A stretch of 64,000 bases of DNA from Desulfarculaceae bacterium (GCA_021737145.1 JAIPEN010000002.1:62001-126000), one strand, 5' to 3'. Positions 37,669 to 47,594 are shown, counted from the stretch's first letter. Numbers and translations: made by a program. The notes: a model not told the origin generated them from the sequence alone.

Positions 37669-40093
37669 ATTTTGGCATGACCTGGCGGCAGGGGCGGGGC
37701 GGGTCCAAAAAGGGCTCCACCCGCCAGGCGCCGCCATGGACGGCCAGGGACAGGCAGCCCTGCCAGTTGGTGCCGTACACCCGCGCTTTGGCGGCCTGGG
37801 CGCGGGCCAGGGAGGCCCGGTGGGGCGAGGGCCAGCGGCCCCAGCAGGCGCTGGAAAAGACCACGGCCGAAGGGGCCAGGCGGGTCAGCAGGCCCGGGGT
37901 GAGCGAGCTCTTGGCCCCATGGTGCGGAGCCAGGATGACCTGGCGGCCACCCGGGGGCAGCAGCCGGGCCACGGCCCGCTCCACGCCGGGGCCGTTGTCG
38001 CCGGGCAGCCACAGCCAGGAGCCATCCAGGCCGAAGCCCAGCCACAGAGACCGGTCGTTGGGCGGCAGATGGGCCACGTCCGCGCCCGGCCGGGGCCAGA
38101 GCAGGCGCAGCGAGGCCCCGCCCAGCCGGCGTATCCGGGATATCCGGGCCGGGCCCTTCACCGGCACCCCCCGCGCCTGGGCCAGGGCCAACAGCCGGGC
38201 GTAGGCCCCGCCCTTGGGAGCCGCGCCGTTGGTCCACAGCTCTTTTGGCCCGAACCAGCGCAAAACAAAGGGCAGGCCGCCGGCATGGTCATGGTCGCGG
38301 TGGCTGCAGGCCAGCACATCTATGCGGCCGAAGCCCCGGCTCCACAGGAAGGGGGCCACCACCTGGCGGCCGAAGTCGAACCTGCTGCCCGGCCAGCCCC
38401 CGCCGTCCACCACCACCACCTGGCCCGAGGGCAGGCGCAGCACCGTGGCCGAGCCCGCCCCCACGTCCAGCACCCAGGCCCGCAGCTTGCCGTCCGGCGC
38501 GGGAGGGCCGCTGAAGCCCAGCCACAACACCAGGCCCGTGGCCACCAAAGCTCCGCCCAGGCCCCAGCGCCAGGGGCGGGGCAGGAGCAGGGCGGCCAGG
38601 GCCCCGGCGTAGAGCAGGGCCACGGCCAGGGGGCCCGGACCGGCCAGATAGCGCACCGCGCCGGGCAGGGAGGCCAGCCAGACGGCCAGCTCCACCGCGC
38701 CCGTGGCCGGCCAGGCGGCCAGGGTCAGCAGGGCCTCGCCGCCAGCGGGCCAGAGCAGGCCCACCCCGGCCGCCACCAGGGCCAGGGGCAGGGTGAGCAG
38801 GGCCACCAAGGGAATGAGCAGGGCGTTGGCCGGGAGCGACAGCACCGGGAGCTGGTGGAAGCTCATCACCGCCAGGGGCCAGACCGCCAGGCCAATCGCG
38901 CCGCTGAGCCCCAGCCAGCCCAGCAGCCCGCCCAGCACGCGGGGCCCCGGAGCCAGGCCGCGCAGCCAGCGGGCCAGGGGACCGGCGGCCAGCAGGATGG
39001 CGGCCACGGCCACAAAGGACATCTGAAAGGACAGGGTGAGCGGGGCCGAGGGCCAGACGAGCCCGATGACCAGGGCGGCCAGGGCCAATCCCCCGGCCGG
39101 ACGGTAGGCGCGGCCGGCCCACAGGGCGGCCACCAAACAGGCGATCATGATCAGGGCCCGAAGGGTGGGGGTGCCGGCTCCGGCCAGGGCGGCATAGCCA
39201 GCCGCCGGTAGGAGCGCCCCGGCCGCGGCCAGCTTGATCACCGGCCGGCGCAGGGCCAGGCCGGGCCAGGCGGCCAGGCCCCAGCGCAGCAGCAAGAAGG
39301 CCAGGCCCCACACCAGGCCGATGTGCAGCCCGCTGATGGCGATGAGGTGCGCGGTGCCGGTGGCGCCGAAGGCCTCGCGGGTGGCCCCGCTCAGGCCGCC
39401 GCGTTGGCCCAGGATCAGGGCCCTGAGCAGCGCCCGGCCTTGGCCACGGGGCAGGGCGTCCAGCTCGCGGGCCAGGCGCTGGCGCGCGGCCATGAGCCAG
39501 GCCCGGGGGCCCGAGGCGGCGCGGGCCTGGCGCACCTTGAGAGCGGAGCGCTTGCCCGCGTAGGCGGTGACGCGGATGCCCTGGGAGGCCATGTGCCGAG
39601 CATAGTCAAAGCCGCCGGGGTTGGCCAGGCTGGTCACCGGCCGCAGGCTCACCCGCGCGCTGAAGCGGCTGCCCGCCGGAGGCGGCGCGATGCCATGGGC
39701 CAGGGACAGGCGCAGCCGCCCCTTGGCGGGGCGGCCGTCCAGGCTGAGCGCCTCGGCCAGCAGGCGGCGCCCCCGGGTGGCGGGCTGGGCCGGAGCCAGG
39801 GCCAGGGCGATTAGCTGGTGCTGTCCGCCATCGGCCCTGTGGGCCAGGTGGTCAGGAGGCAGAACGGCGGTTCGCTCCAGGGAGAGCAGGCCCGCGCCGA
39901 TCAGCAGCAGGGACAGGGCCAGGAGCCAGGGCGAGAGGGGCAAGCCCTTCAGCCCACGCCAGAGCGCGATGCCCAGGGGTAAGGCAGCCAAGGCCAGCAG
40001 CGGCCAGCCCGGCCAGGGGCCAGACCAATTGGCCAGCAGAATGCCCCCCACCAGGGCGCACGCGGGTATTACCAGTGGATGCACGCGGCTCAT
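37667..40093 (-). CDS. comEC: ComEC/Rec2-family DNA-uptake channel
   Basis: The inner-membrane protein carries single-stranded DNA into the cell during natural transformation. At 808 residues it has the full layout: N-terminal helices and a DUF4131 domain (about 1-190), the competence membrane domain with ALILGQRGGLSGATREAFGATGTAHLIAISGLHIGL, and a C-terminal metallo-beta-lactamase domain with CSHRDHDHAGGLPF (the metal-binding HxDHxGG motif) and APHHGAKSS. All parts look intact, so transformation competence is possible if pili are present elsewhere. It lies 3' of the repeat-containing region that separates it from murA. Confidence 0.95.
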   Translation of the reverse strand: MSRVHPLVIPACALVGGILLANWSGPWPGWPLLALAALPLGIALWRGLKGLPLSPWLLALSLLLIGAGLLSLERTAVLPPDHLAHRADGGQHQLIALALAPAQPATRGRRLLAEALSLDGRPAKGRLRLSLAHGIAPPPAGSRFSARVSLRPVTSLANPGGFDYARHMASQGIRVTAYAGKRSALKVRQARAASGPRAWLMAARQRLARELDALPRGQGRALLRALILGQRGGLSGATREAFGATGTAHLIAISGLHIGLVWGLAFLLLRWGLAAWPGLALRRPVIKLAAAGALLPAAGYAALAGAGTPTLRALIMIACLVAALWAGRAYRPAGGLALAALVIGLVWPSAPLTLSFQMSFVAVAAILLAAGPLARWLRGLAPGPRVLGGLLGWLGLSGAIGLAVWPLAVMSFHQLPVLSLPANALLIPLVALLTLPLALVAAGVGLLWPAGGEALLTLAAWPATGAVELAVWLASLPGAVRYLAGPGPLAVALLYAGALAALLLPRPWRWGLGGALVATGLVLWLGFSGPPAPDGKLRAWVLDVGAGSATVLRLPSGQVVVVDGGGWPGSRFDFGRQVVAPFLWSRGFGRIDVLACSHRDHDHAGGLPFVLRWFGPKELWTNGAAPKGGAYARLLALAQARGVPVKGPARISRIRRLGGASLRLLWPRPGADVAHLPPNDRSLWLGFGLDGSWLWLPGDNGPGVERAVARLLPPGGRQVILAPHHGAKSSLTPGLLTRLAPSAVVFSSACWGRWPSPHRASLARAQAAKARVYGTNWQGCLSLAVHGGAWRVEPFLDPPRPCRQVMPK

Positions 40094-40120
40094 GGGTGGG
40101 TATTGTAGTTTAAACGGGGC

Positions 40121-40239
40121 CGGCTTCGCCAGGCAGCGGGATACGGCGTTGGCTGCGGCGCTCCAACCTCGCTGTAGGCTCTGCTACAGCTCCGGTTGTC
40201 GCTGGCAGCCGCCTTGTCTGCCGCCGCCTGGCTGTGCCG
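40121..40239 (+). repeat. Dispersed 119-bp structured repeat, copy B
   Basis: Architecture 50-20-49. The central hairpin is at 40171-40190 with a perfect 7-bp stem GCTGTAG/CTACAGC and 6-base loop GCTCTG. The two ends form an imperfect inverted repeat (CGGCTTCGCCAGGC at the left end, GCCTGGCTGTGCCG at the right). It shares length with copy A to the base. Confidence 0.8.
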
Positions 40240-40429
40240 GGGGTGGGGCGTGGTTTTCGTCCTGGCGAACGGAGTAGAACCAAGAAAGGCGGGCAGGGCA
40301 GGTAAGTAAAAGAAGTCGGGAAATGAGCCAGTGTGAAACGATGAAGGAAATGTAGGGGCGGGGTTTACCCCTGCCCGCTGGGGTTCGGGCCGTGACCATG
40401 GCTACACTGGCTGTGCCGGGGGTGGGGCG
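40228..40429 (+). repeat. 23-bp direct repeat bracketing the copy B 3' flank
   Basis: CTGGCTGTGCCGGGGG-TGGGGCG occurs exactly at 40228-40250 and again at 40407-40429, 179 bases apart. It is made of the last 12 bases of the repeat element plus 11 bases of flanking DNA, so it duplicated after insertion. Confidence 0.75.
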
Positions 40430-40541
40430 GGCCATGATCCTGGTGGCCGGGGGGAGATCAGGCCTGGATACAAAAAGGCGCGCGAGGTCTTAGCCCCACG
40501 CGCCTTCAATACTTACCTGCTTCTTTTCGCTATGTCGCCCG

Positions 40542-41804
40542 CTAAGGTCCTGCTTCGGCCTCGCGGCGCACGGTGGCCCCGGCGCTGGTGAGCTTCTGGT
40601 CGATGGACTCGTAGCCCCGGTCCAGGTGGTACACCCGGCTGATGTGGGTCTCGCCCTCGGCGGCCAGGGCGGCCAGCACCAGGCAGGCGCTGGCGCGCAG
40701 GTCGGTGGCCATGACCTGGGCCCCCTTGAGGCCTCGCACGCCCTTTACCACCGCGGTGGAGCCGGTGACCTCGATCTCGGCCCCCAGGCGTCGCAGCTCG
40801 CTCACGTGCATGAAGCGGTTTTCGAAGATGGTCTCCTGGAACACCGCGCTGCCCGAGTTGAGGCACATCAGGGCCATGAGCTGGGCCTGCAAATCAGTGG
40901 GGAAGCCGGGGTAGGGGCCGGTGATGATGCTCACCGGGCGGGGGGCCCGCCGGGCCGAGACCACCAGGCCCTTGGGGGTGGGCTGAAAGCGGATGCCCGC
41001 CTCCTTGAGCTTGCCCACCACCGAGGTCAGGTGCTCCAGGGGCGCGTCCACGATGGTCAGCTCGCCCCGGGTTATGCCGGCGGCGGCCATGTAGGTGCCC
41101 GCCTCGATGCGGTCGGGCATGACCCGGTGGTCCAGGGGGGCCAGCTCCTTCACGCCCTGGATGGTGATGGTGCCGGTGCCGGCGCCGCGAATCTCGGCCC
41201 CGGCCTCGCTCAGGGCGTTGCACAGGTCCACCACCTCGGGCTCGCGGGCCGCGTTGCGGATGATCGAGGTGCCCTTGGCCAGGCAGGCGGCCATGACCAG
41301 GTTCTCGGTGCCGGTCACGGTCACCAGGTCCATGGCGATGTCCGCCCCCTTGAGCCGCTTGGCCTCGGCCAGCACGTAGCCGCCTTCCAGCTTGACCTTG
41401 CAGCCCATGGCCTCCAGGCCCTTGAGGTGCTGGTCGATGGGCCGCTCGCCGATGGCGCAGCCGCCGGGCAGCGAAACCCGGGCCACGCCCCGCCGGGCCA
41501 CCAGGGGCCCCAGCACCAGCACCGAGGCGCGCATGGTCTTGACCAGCTCGTAGGGAGCCTCGTCGCCGTCGGCCCCGCCGGTGTCGATGTAAATCCGGTC
41601 GGTCCGGGTGTTTACCTTGGCTCCCAGGGTGGTGAGCAGACGGCCCATGGTGCGCACGTCGCGCAAATTGGGCACGTTGGCCAGGCGGTTCTTGCCCCGG
41701 GTTAGCAGGGTGGCGGCCATGAGCGGCAGGGCCGCGTTCTTGGCGCCGCTTATCTTGACCCGCCCCACCAGGGGGTTGCCGCCGCTTATGACCAGTTTAT
41801 CCAT
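40542..41804 (-). CDS. murA: UDP-N-acetylglucosamine 1-carboxyvinyltransferase
   Basis: This is the first committed step of peptidoglycan synthesis, transferring enolpyruvate from PEP to UDP-GlcNAc. It has 420 residues. The catalytic Cys116 is in [15 protein letters not shown], the fosfomycin-sensitive form. Lys22 (SGAKNAALP) and [20 protein letters not shown] are intact. The last gene of the rho-rpmE-DUF1385-prfA-prmC-murA group; its start lies eight bases inside the prmC 3' end. Confidence 0.97.
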   Translation of the reverse strand: MDKLVISGGNPLVGRVKISGAKNAALPLMAATLLTRGKNRLANVPNLRDVRTMGRLLTTLGAKVNTRTDRIYIDTGGADGDEAPYELVKTMRASVLVLGPLVARRGVARVSLPGGCAIGERPIDQHLKGLEAMGCKVKLEGGYVLAEAKRLKGADIAMDLVTVTGTENLVMAACLAKGTSIIRNAAREPEVVDLCNALSEAGAEIRGAGTGTITIQGVKELAPLDHRVMPDRIEAGTYMAAAGITRGELTIVDAPLEHLTSVVGKLKEAGIRFQPTPKGLVVSARRAPRPVSIITGPYPGFPTDLQAQLMALMCLNSGSAVFQETIFENRFMHVSELRRLGAEIEVTGSTAVVKGVRGLKGAQVMATDLRASACLVLAALAAEGETHISRVYHLDRGYESIDQKLTSAGATVRREAEAGP

Positions 41805-42672
41805 AATCCTTCCGCTGGCAGATCAGCACCCGTTCTATGCCCCCCAGGTCCGGCACGGTGCTGATCGCGTCAAAGGCCCCGCTGGCTTGGGCCAGCTCGG
41901 CCGCCGCCCCGGCCTGGCCCGCCCCCAGCTCCAGCAAAAGCCAGCCCAGGGGCCGTAGGTGGGCCCCGGCTCCGGCGATGATGGCCCGGGTGGCCTCCAG
42001 GCCGCGCTCCCCGCCGTGCAGGGCCAGGCGCGGTTCGAAATCCTTGACCTCGCGGGGCAGGCCTTCCCACTCATCCTCGGCCACATAGGGCGGGTTGGCG
42101 GTGATCAGGTCGAAAAAGCCAGACGATGCGGCCACCGCCTCCCACAGATCACCCTGCTTGAAGCTCACCCGCTCCGCTAGTCCTAGATTCTCTGCGTTGT
42201 TGCGGGCCCAGGTCAAGGCCTGGTCCGAGATATCGCTGGCGATCACCTCGGCGTCGGGCCGCTCGGAGGCCAAAGCCAGGGCCACCGCCCCGGTGCCGGT
42301 GCACAGGTCCAGGACGCGCGGGGCCTCCAGGCCCTCCAGGCGGGCCAGGCCCTCCTCCACCAGGTGCTCGCTCTCCGGGCGGGGCACCAGGGCCCCCGGG
42401 CCGCAGGCCAGCTCCAGGCCCCAAAACTCGCGGTTGCCCAGGATATAGGCCACGGGCTCGTGTTCCCGGCGGCGGAGGATCAGCGCCTTGAAGGCGGCCA
42501 GCTCCTCGGGGGCCAGGGGCTGGTCAAAGCGCAGGTACAACTCCAGGCGGGTGCAGCCCAGCACCTGGGCCAGCAGAAGCTCGCCGGAAAGGCGGGCCGC
42601 GTCCACCGAATATTTTTTCAGATAATCAGCCGCCCAGGGGATGAGCCGTCCGACGGTCCAGGTTTCGGCCAA
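41797..42672 (-). CDS. prmC: Release-factor glutamine methyltransferase
   Basis: It methylates the glutamine of the GGQ motif in release factors. The 291-residue protein has an N-terminal helical domain and a SAM-dependent methyltransferase domain: DLCTGTGAVALALA (from 122) and the substrate motif NPPY at 193-196. It directly follows prfA on the same strand, its substrate gene, with 10 bases between. It overlaps murA by eight bases. Confidence 0.96.
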   Translation of the reverse strand: MAETWTVGRLIPWAADYLKKYSVDAARLSGELLLAQVLGCTRLELYLRFDQPLAPEELAAFKALILRRREHEPVAYILGNREFWGLELACGPGALVPRPESEHLVEEGLARLEGLEAPRVLDLCTGTGAVALALASERPDAEVIASDISDQALTWARNNAENLGLAERVSFKQGDLWEAVAASSGFFDLITANPPYVAEDEWEGLPREVKDFEPRLALHGGERGLEATRAIIAGAGAHLRPLGWLLLELGAGQAGAAAELAQASGAFDAISTVPDLGGIERVLICQRKDYG

Positions 42673-42682
42673 CTGCCAACCT

Positions 42683-43786
42683 CTAGGCCGCGTCGGCGTC
42701 GGCGTCGGAGTCGGCCTTGAGGGCCTCGGTCTGGAAGTACTGGATCAGCTCGGGGATGATGTGGTCCATTTCCCCGGCCAGCACCTGTTCCAGCTTGTAA
42801 AGGGTCAGCCCGATGCGGTGGTCGCTCACCCGGCCCTGGGGGAAGTTGTAGGTGCGGATGCGCTCGGAGCGGTCGCCGCTGCCCACCATGGACTTGCGGG
42901 CCGCGGCCTGCTCGGCGGCGGCCTCTTCCAGCATCTTGTCGTAGAGCCGGGCCCGCAGCACCTTCATGGCCTTGGCCTTGTTCTTGTGCTGGCTCTTCTC
43001 GTCCTGGCAGGAGACCACCAGGTTGGTGGGCAGGTGGGTGATGCGCACCGCGCTGTCGGTGGTGTTCACGTGCTGGCCACCGGGGCCCGAAGAGCGGAAG
43101 AAGTCGATGCGCAGCTCCTCGGGGTTGATGTCCAGCTCCACCTCCTCGGCCTCGGGCATCACCGCCACGGTCACCGCCGAGGTGTGGATGCGTCCCTGGC
43201 TCTCGGTGGCCGGCACCCGCTGCACCCGGTGCACCCCGGACTCGTACTTGAGCTGGCTGTAGGCCCCCTGGCCGTTGATCATCACGATCACTTCCTTGAA
43301 GCCGCCCGCGTCGGTGGGGTGGGAGTCCATGAGCTCGTGCTTCCAGCCCTTGAGCTCGGCGAAGCGCAGGTACATGCGCAGCAGGTCGGCCGCGAACAGG
43401 GCCGCCTCGTCGCCGCCGGTGCCCGCCCGGATCTCCAGGAGCACGTTCTTGTCGTCGTTGGGGTCCTTGGGCAGCAGCAGCAGGCTTATCTTGTCTTCCA
43501 GTTCGGGCAGCCGGGCCTCGGCCGAATCTATCTCGGCCTGGGCCATCTCCACCAGCTCGGGGTCGTCCTCTCCCAGCAGGATCTGGTTTTCCTCCAGCTC
43601 CTTTTCCAGGCGCTGGTAGGTGTCGAAGGTGTCCACCAGCTCGGAGAGCTCGGAGTGCTCCTTGGCCGCGTTCTTGTAGGCTTCCGGGTCGCCCAGCACC
43701 TCGGGCTCGGCCAGGGATCTTTCCACCACCGCGTGGCGGTCGCACACCTCGGCCAGGCGTTTTCTCAGCTCAGGGGATAAGGACAT
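42683..43786 (-). CDS. prfA: Peptide chain release factor 1
   Basis: It recognises UAA and UAG and triggers peptide release. It has 367 residues. The codon-reading motif PAT is at 192-194 ([10 protein letters not shown]), identifying RF1 rather than RF2. The catalytic GGQ is at 236-238 in [12 protein letters not shown]. The C-terminus ends in an Asp/Ala run (DSDADADAA). It lies between DUF1385 and prmC in a conserved order. Confidence 0.97.
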   Translation of the reverse strand: MSLSPELRKRLAEVCDRHAVVERSLAEPEVLGDPEAYKNAAKEHSELSELVDTFDTYQRLEKELEENQILLGEDDPELVEMAQAEIDSAEARLPELEDKISLLLLPKDPNDDKNVLLEIRAGTGGDEAALFAADLLRMYLRFAELKGWKHELMDSHPTDAGGFKEVIVMINGQGAYSQLKYESGVHRVQRVPATESQGRIHTSAVTVAVMPEAEEVELDINPEELRIDFFRSSGPGGQHVNTTDSAVRITHLPTNLVVSCQDEKSQHKNKAKAMKVLRARLYDKMLEEAAAEQAAARKSMVGSGDRSERIRTYNFPQGRVSDHRIGLTLYKLEQVLAGEMDHIIPELIQYFQTEALKADSDADADAA

Positions 43787-43807
43787 AGTTTTAAATCAAC
43801 CAGGCGG

Positions 43808-44746
43808 CTACAGCACGCAGATGCTGGCCTCCTGGTCCTCCTCGGTGCAGGTGGCGGCCTTCAGGGCGGCCAGGGCGATCTCGATCTGGTCGTCGGAGGG
43901 CTCGCGGGTGGTGAGACGTTGCAGTTGCAGGCCGGGCCAGATCAGGGCTCCCCAGACGCCGCGACCCTGCTTTTTGCCGGCCAGGCGGATGACCTCGTAG
44001 GACACCCCGGCGATGGGCAGCATCAACACGATCTTCAGGCTGATGAGCAGGGCCTGGTTGAGCCAGCCGGTCTGGGCCAGGCGGGGCAAAAGGGGCAGGG
44101 CCACCGCGAAGACCAAAATGGAAACCACCAGGACCACCAGCAAAAAGGCGGTGCCGCAGCGGGGATGCAGGCGGGAATAGCCCCGCGCCGCCTCCACGCA
44201 AAGCTCGCCGCCGGACTCGTAGCAGTAGATGGCCTTGTGCTCGGCCCCGTGATATTCGAACACCCGCCGGATGTCGCGCATCAGGGAGATGAGCCACAAA
44301 TAGGCCCCGAAGATGGCCACCTTGATCAGGCCGTCCACCAGATGGAACCAGAAGCTTTGGGTGTCGTAGCCGCCGGGCACCACGCGGCCCAGGGCCAGGG
44401 AGAGCAGGTGGGGCAAGGCCACGAACAGGCCCAGGCCCGCGCCGATGGCCGCCAGCAGGGTCAGGAGCAGAGCCCAGGAGCCCAACTCCTCGCCCTCTTC
44501 CTCCAGGGCCTGCTGGGCCGAGAAGGACAGGGCCTTCATGCCCTGCACCAGGGTTTCGCCCAGGATGACCGGGCCGCGCACAAAGGGCCAGCCCAGAGCG
44601 GGCCAGCGCGCGGCCAGGGAGCGCAGGGGATCGTTCTTGACCAGGATTTCGCCGGAGGGACGGCGCACGGCAACACAAAGGCGCGAGGGGGCCTTCATCA
44701 TCACCCCCTCGATAACCGCCTGGCCGCCCACGTTGGCCGGGTTCAT
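43808..44746 (-). CDS. DUF1385-family membrane protein (YqhQ-like)
   Basis: The 312-residue inner-membrane protein has the starting signature VGGQAVIEGVMMKAP and the central block RRVFEYHGAEHKAIYCYE followed by LHPRCGTAFLL, diagnostic of DUF1385. About four to five transmembrane segments can be read. The function is unknown; in Desulfobacterota it is regularly placed between rpmE and prfA as here, which suggests a housekeeping role. The C-terminus has two Cys (ATCTEEDQEASICVL). Confidence 0.93.
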   Translation of the reverse strand: MNPANVGGQAVIEGVMMKAPSRLCVAVRRPSGEILVKNDPLRSLAARWPALGWPFVRGPVILGETLVQGMKALSFSAQQALEEEGEELGSWALLLTLLAAIGAGLGLFVALPHLLSLALGRVVPGGYDTQSFWFHLVDGLIKVAIFGAYLWLISLMRDIRRVFEYHGAEHKAIYCYESGGELCVEAARGYSRLHPRCGTAFLLVVLVVSILVFAVALPLLPRLAQTGWLNQALLISLKIVLMLPIAGVSYEVIRLAGKKQGRGVWGALIWPGLQLQRLTTREPSDDQIEIALAALKAATCTEEDQEASICVL

Positions 44747-44767
44747 TACACGATCTCCCGGCTGGGA

Positions 44768-45052
44768 CTACTCCTTGGGCTCGTCGCCGGCCTTGGCCTC
44801 GGCCGCGGCCAGACGCTCGGCTTCCATCTCGGCCGCCTTGCCGGCGTACTTGTCCAGGTGGGCGTACTTCTTGTAGAAGCGCTCCACGCGACCGGCGCTG
44901 TCCACCAGCTTCTGCTTGCCGGTGAAGAAGGGATGGCAGGCAGAGCAGATCTCCACGCGGATCTCGTCCTTGGTGGAGCCGGAGGTGAACTCGTTGCCGC
45001 AGGCGCAGCGCACGGTCACCTCTTTGAACTCGGGATGAATATCGCTTTTCAT
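44768..45052 (-). CDS. rpmE: 50S ribosomal protein L31, zinc-binding type
   Basis: It binds at the intersubunit bridge. The 94-residue product has Cys16, Cys18 (VRCACGNEF) and Cys36, Cys39 ([10 protein letters not shown]), the C+ zinc-ribbon form. There is a charged C-terminal extension ([17 protein letters not shown]) beyond the usual 65-70 residues. It sits just before DUF1385 in the operon; a copy of the dispersed repeat lies between it and rho. Confidence 0.96.
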   Translation of the reverse strand: MKSDIHPEFKEVTVRCACGNEFTSGSTKDEIRVEICSACHPFFTGKQKLVDSAGRVERFYKKYAHLDKYAGKAAEMEAERLAAAEAKAGDEPKE

Positions 45053-45124
45053 TTCTATCGCCTCCTCAGGCGTGTGCTCTTTGTAAACCGCAAGTATAAC
45101 CTCTGCCGTGGCTTTTTCAAGCCG

Positions 45125-45245
45125 AGGTTGCGCCAGCCACCGCCATATTGTGTTGCTGGCCGCGCTCGGGCCTGGACGTGGCTTTATCCGCGCCGTTGGC
45201 CCTCACTCGCCCACCCGCCTTGCCTGCCGGCGTTTGGCTGCGCCG
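45125..45245 (+). repeat. Dispersed structured repeat, copy D (diverged)
   Basis: Architecture about 50-20-51. The central hairpin is at 45175-45194 with stem GACGTGG/CCGCGCC (one mismatch at the same position as in copy C, and one G-U) and loop CTTTAT. The right end, CCGCCTTGCCTGCCGGCG-TTTGGCTGCGCCG, is recognisably the same as in copies B and C. It lies in the rho-rpmE gap. Confidence 0.65.
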
Positions 45246-45309
45246 CGCTTGGGGGTTCGGGCCTTGCCCCATAAGTTGGGCCCCGCATCTTCCGAACGCA
45301 ACCGCCGAA

Positions 45310-46737
45310 TTAGCGGCTCATGGAGTCCAGGAACTCGGCGTTGGAAGTGGTGCCGTGCATCTTCTCCAGCAAAAATTCCATGGAATCCACCGCGGTCAAC
45401 GGCCCCAGGAGCTTGCGGAGAATCCAGATGCGGTGCAGGTCGGCCTCGTCCAACAGCAGCTCCTCCTTGCGGGTGCCGGAGCGGTTGATGTCGATGGCCG
45501 GGAAGATGCGCTTGTCGCTGAGCTTGCGGTCCAGGTGGATTTCCATGTTGCCGGTGCCCTTGAACTCCTCGAAGATCACCTCGTCCATGCGGCTGCCGGT
45601 GTCGATGAGCGCGGTGGCGATGATGGTCAGGGAGCCGCCGCCCTCGATGTTGCGGGCCGCGCCGAAAAAGCGCTTGGGCCGGTGCAGGGCGTTGGAGTCC
45701 ACGCCGCCGGAGAGGATCTTGCCGCTGGGGGGCACCACGGTGTTGTAGGCCCGGGCCAGGCGGGTGATGGAGTCCAACAGGATCACCACGTCGCGCTTGT
45801 GCTCCACCAGGCGCTTGGCCTTTTCTATGACCATCTCGGCCACCTGCACGTGGCGCTGGGCCGGCTCGTCAAAGGTGGAGGAGATCACCTCGCCCTTGAC
45901 CGAGCGCTGCATGTCGGTCACCTCCTCGGGCCGCTCGTCGATCAGCAGCACGATGAGCACCGTGTCGGGATGGTTATTGGCCAGGGAGTTGGCGATGTTC
46001 TGCAACAGCATGGTCTTGCCGGTGCGGGGCGCGCTGACGATCAGGCCGCGCTGGCCCTTGCCAATGGGGGTCATCAGGTCCATGACCCGGGCGGAGTAGT
46101 TCTTGGTCTGGCCCTCGACCTCCAGGACGATGCGCTCCTCGGGGTACAGGGGCACCAGGTTGTCGAACAGGATCTTGTCGCGGGCCACCTCGGGCGGCTC
46201 GTGGTTTATGTCCTCCACCTTCAGCAGGGCGAAGTAGCGCTCGCCCTCCTTGGGGGGGCGGATCTGGCCGCTGATGGTGTCGCCGGTGCGCAGGTTGAAG
46301 CGCCGAATCTGGGAGGGCGACACGTAGATGTCGTCCGGACCGGGCAGATAGTTGTAGTCCGGGGCGCGCAAAAAGCCGAAGCCGTCGGGCAGAATCTCCA
46401 GCACCCCGGAGCCGTAGATGGCGCCGTTGCGCTCGGCCTGGGCGGTGAGCAGGGCGAATATCAGGTCCTGCTTGCGCATGCCCGCCGCGCCCTCGATATT
46501 GAACTCGCGGCCCATGTCGTTGAGGGCCTTGATGGGCATTTCCTTGAGTTGCAGAATATTCAGGCTGCCGCCGGATTCTGGATTGTCATTGCCGTTGCTG
46601 CCGCCGTTGCTGCCGCTGTTGGCATTGCTGGCGTTGCTGGCATTGCTGGCGTTGCCGGCGTTGCTGTTGGCCGGGGGACGGCGGCGGCCGCGGACTGGGC
46701 GGCGCTCGGTGTTGCGGGGGACTTTGTTCTCGGTCAT
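45310..46737 (-). CDS. rho: Transcription termination factor Rho with Asn-rich N-terminal insert
   Basis: This hexameric RNA helicase ends transcription. The 475-residue product has an Arg-rich start, then a 29-residue segment at 24-52 with 11 Asn and many Ser, Gly and Ala (repeating NAS units), the Rho N-terminal domain ([18 protein letters not shown]), the OSB cold-shock RNA-binding domain ([14 protein letters not shown]), Walker A SAPRTGKT, and R-loop and [13 protein letters not shown] end motifs. The start at 46737 is chosen over 46785 because the Arg-rich Rho N-terminus begins there. The insert resembles the Asn-rich insert of clostridial Rho that can form prion-like aggregates. It lies upstream of rpmE. 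Confidence 0.96.
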   Translation of the reverse strand: MTENKVPRNTERRPVRGRRRPPANSNAGNASNASNASNANSGSNGGSNGNDNPESGGSLNILQLKEMPIKALNDMGREFNIEGAAGMRKQDLIFALLTAQAERNGAIYGSGVLEILPDGFGFLRAPDYNYLPGPDDIYVSPSQIRRFNLRTGDTISGQIRPPKEGERYFALLKVEDINHEPPEVARDKILFDNLVPLYPEERIVLEVEGQTKNYSARVMDLMTPIGKGQRGLIVSAPRTGKTMLLQNIANSLANNHPDTVLIVLLIDERPEEVTDMQRSVKGEVISSTFDEPAQRHVQVAEMVIEKAKRLVEHKRDVVILLDSITRLARAYNTVVPPSGKILSGGVDSNALHRPKRFFGAARNIEGGGSLTIIATALIDTGSRMDEVIFEEFKGTGNMEIHLDRKLSDKRIFPAIDINRSGTRKEELLLDEADLHRIWILRKLLGPLTAVDSMEFLLEKMHGTTSNAEFLDSMSR

Positions 46738-46970
46738 TGATCTTTCACTGCTTGGGTTTGGCGTTGTGCCGGGAATTGCCGCCAAAGGCGGCCGGGGGGC
46801 GGGCTCCGGCCACGAGGGGACGCGGATGCCTCATGAGTATTGTATAAGAGTGGTCGCTAATCTAGCCGCTTGCTCGGGAAATAGGGCTATTGGCGCTGTA
46901 GTCCCCGAAGTGTCCGCGTATACACGGGCGGAATAGTTCCCTCTGCTTGTCGGGTTCTTTCCGGGGGCGA

Positions 46971-47594
46971 TTATGACCGGGGGTCGGTGGCGCGGGCGAT
47001 ATCAATTAACTGTTGCCACAAACGCTTCACCTGCCTGAGAGTTTCGTCCAGGCCCCCCGAGTTGTCAACTAAAAAATCAGCCAGGGCCCTCTTGTTTTTC
47101 AGAGGCATTTGAGCCCCCAGGGCGGTCTCGGCCTGTTGCCGGGTGCAGCCGTCACGGGCCATGAGCCTGGCGAGCTGCTCCTGGCAGGGGATATAGACCA
47201 GCACGGTGCGATCCAGGCCCCGCTGCCAGCCGCTCTCGAACAACAGGGGCACGTCGATCACCGCCACTCCCCGGGGATGCTTTGCAACCAGGCGGGCCAG
47301 CTCGGCCTCCATCATCTCGGCCACCTTGGGGTGCACGATGGCGTCCAGCCTGGCCCGGGCCCTGGCGTCGCCAAAGGCCAGCTCGCGCATGCGCCCCCGG
47401 TCCAGGGAGCCATCCGGGGCGATCACCCGGGGGCCAAAGGCCTGGGCGATCTCGGCCAGGGCGGGCGCGCCCGGAGCCACGGCCCGGCGGGAGAGCTGGT
47501 CCGTGTCCACCAGGAAAGCTCCCATCTCCACCAGCATGCGATCCACCGTGGACTTGCCGCTGGCAATGCCGCCGGTGAGGCCCACCTTAAGCAT
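46971..47594 (-). CDS. coaE: Dephospho-CoA kinase (stand-alone)
   Basis: It makes the last step of CoA synthesis. The 207-residue enzyme has the P-loop GGIASGKST, LVDTDQLSRRAVAPG, VIDVPLLFESG and the lid RLMARDGCTRQQAETAL. It overlaps rluD by eight bases at its 5' end and is co-transcribed with it. A second CoaE domain exists as a DUF169 fusion at 23592-25010, so this copy is the housekeeping one. Confidence 0.96.
   Translation of the reverse strand: MLKVGLTGGIASGKSTVDRMLVEMGAFLVDTDQLSRRAVAPGAPALAEIAQAFGPRVIAPDGSLDRGRMRELAFGDARARARLDAIVHPKVAEMMEAELARLVAKHPRGVAVIDVPLLFESGWQRGLDRTVLVYIPCQEQLARLMARDGCTRQQAETALGAQMPLKNKRALADFLVDNSGGLDETLRQVKRLWQQLIDIARATDPRS

Larger units (their letters stand above)
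40094..40541. other. 448-bp intergenic region between murA and comEC
   Basis: No gene is seen. It carries a complete copy of the 119-bp repeat (40121-40239), a 23-bp direct repeat of its 3' end (40228-40250 and 40407-40429), and the short unique stretch before comEC. It contains an AT-richer patch at 40300-40350. Confidence 0.6.

Noticed and set aside
46582..46668. CRISPR-like tandem repeat in the rho 5' region
   Set aside because: The 9-base units are in-frame codons of the Asn/Ala/Ser-rich insert without spacers; it is a coding microsatellite.
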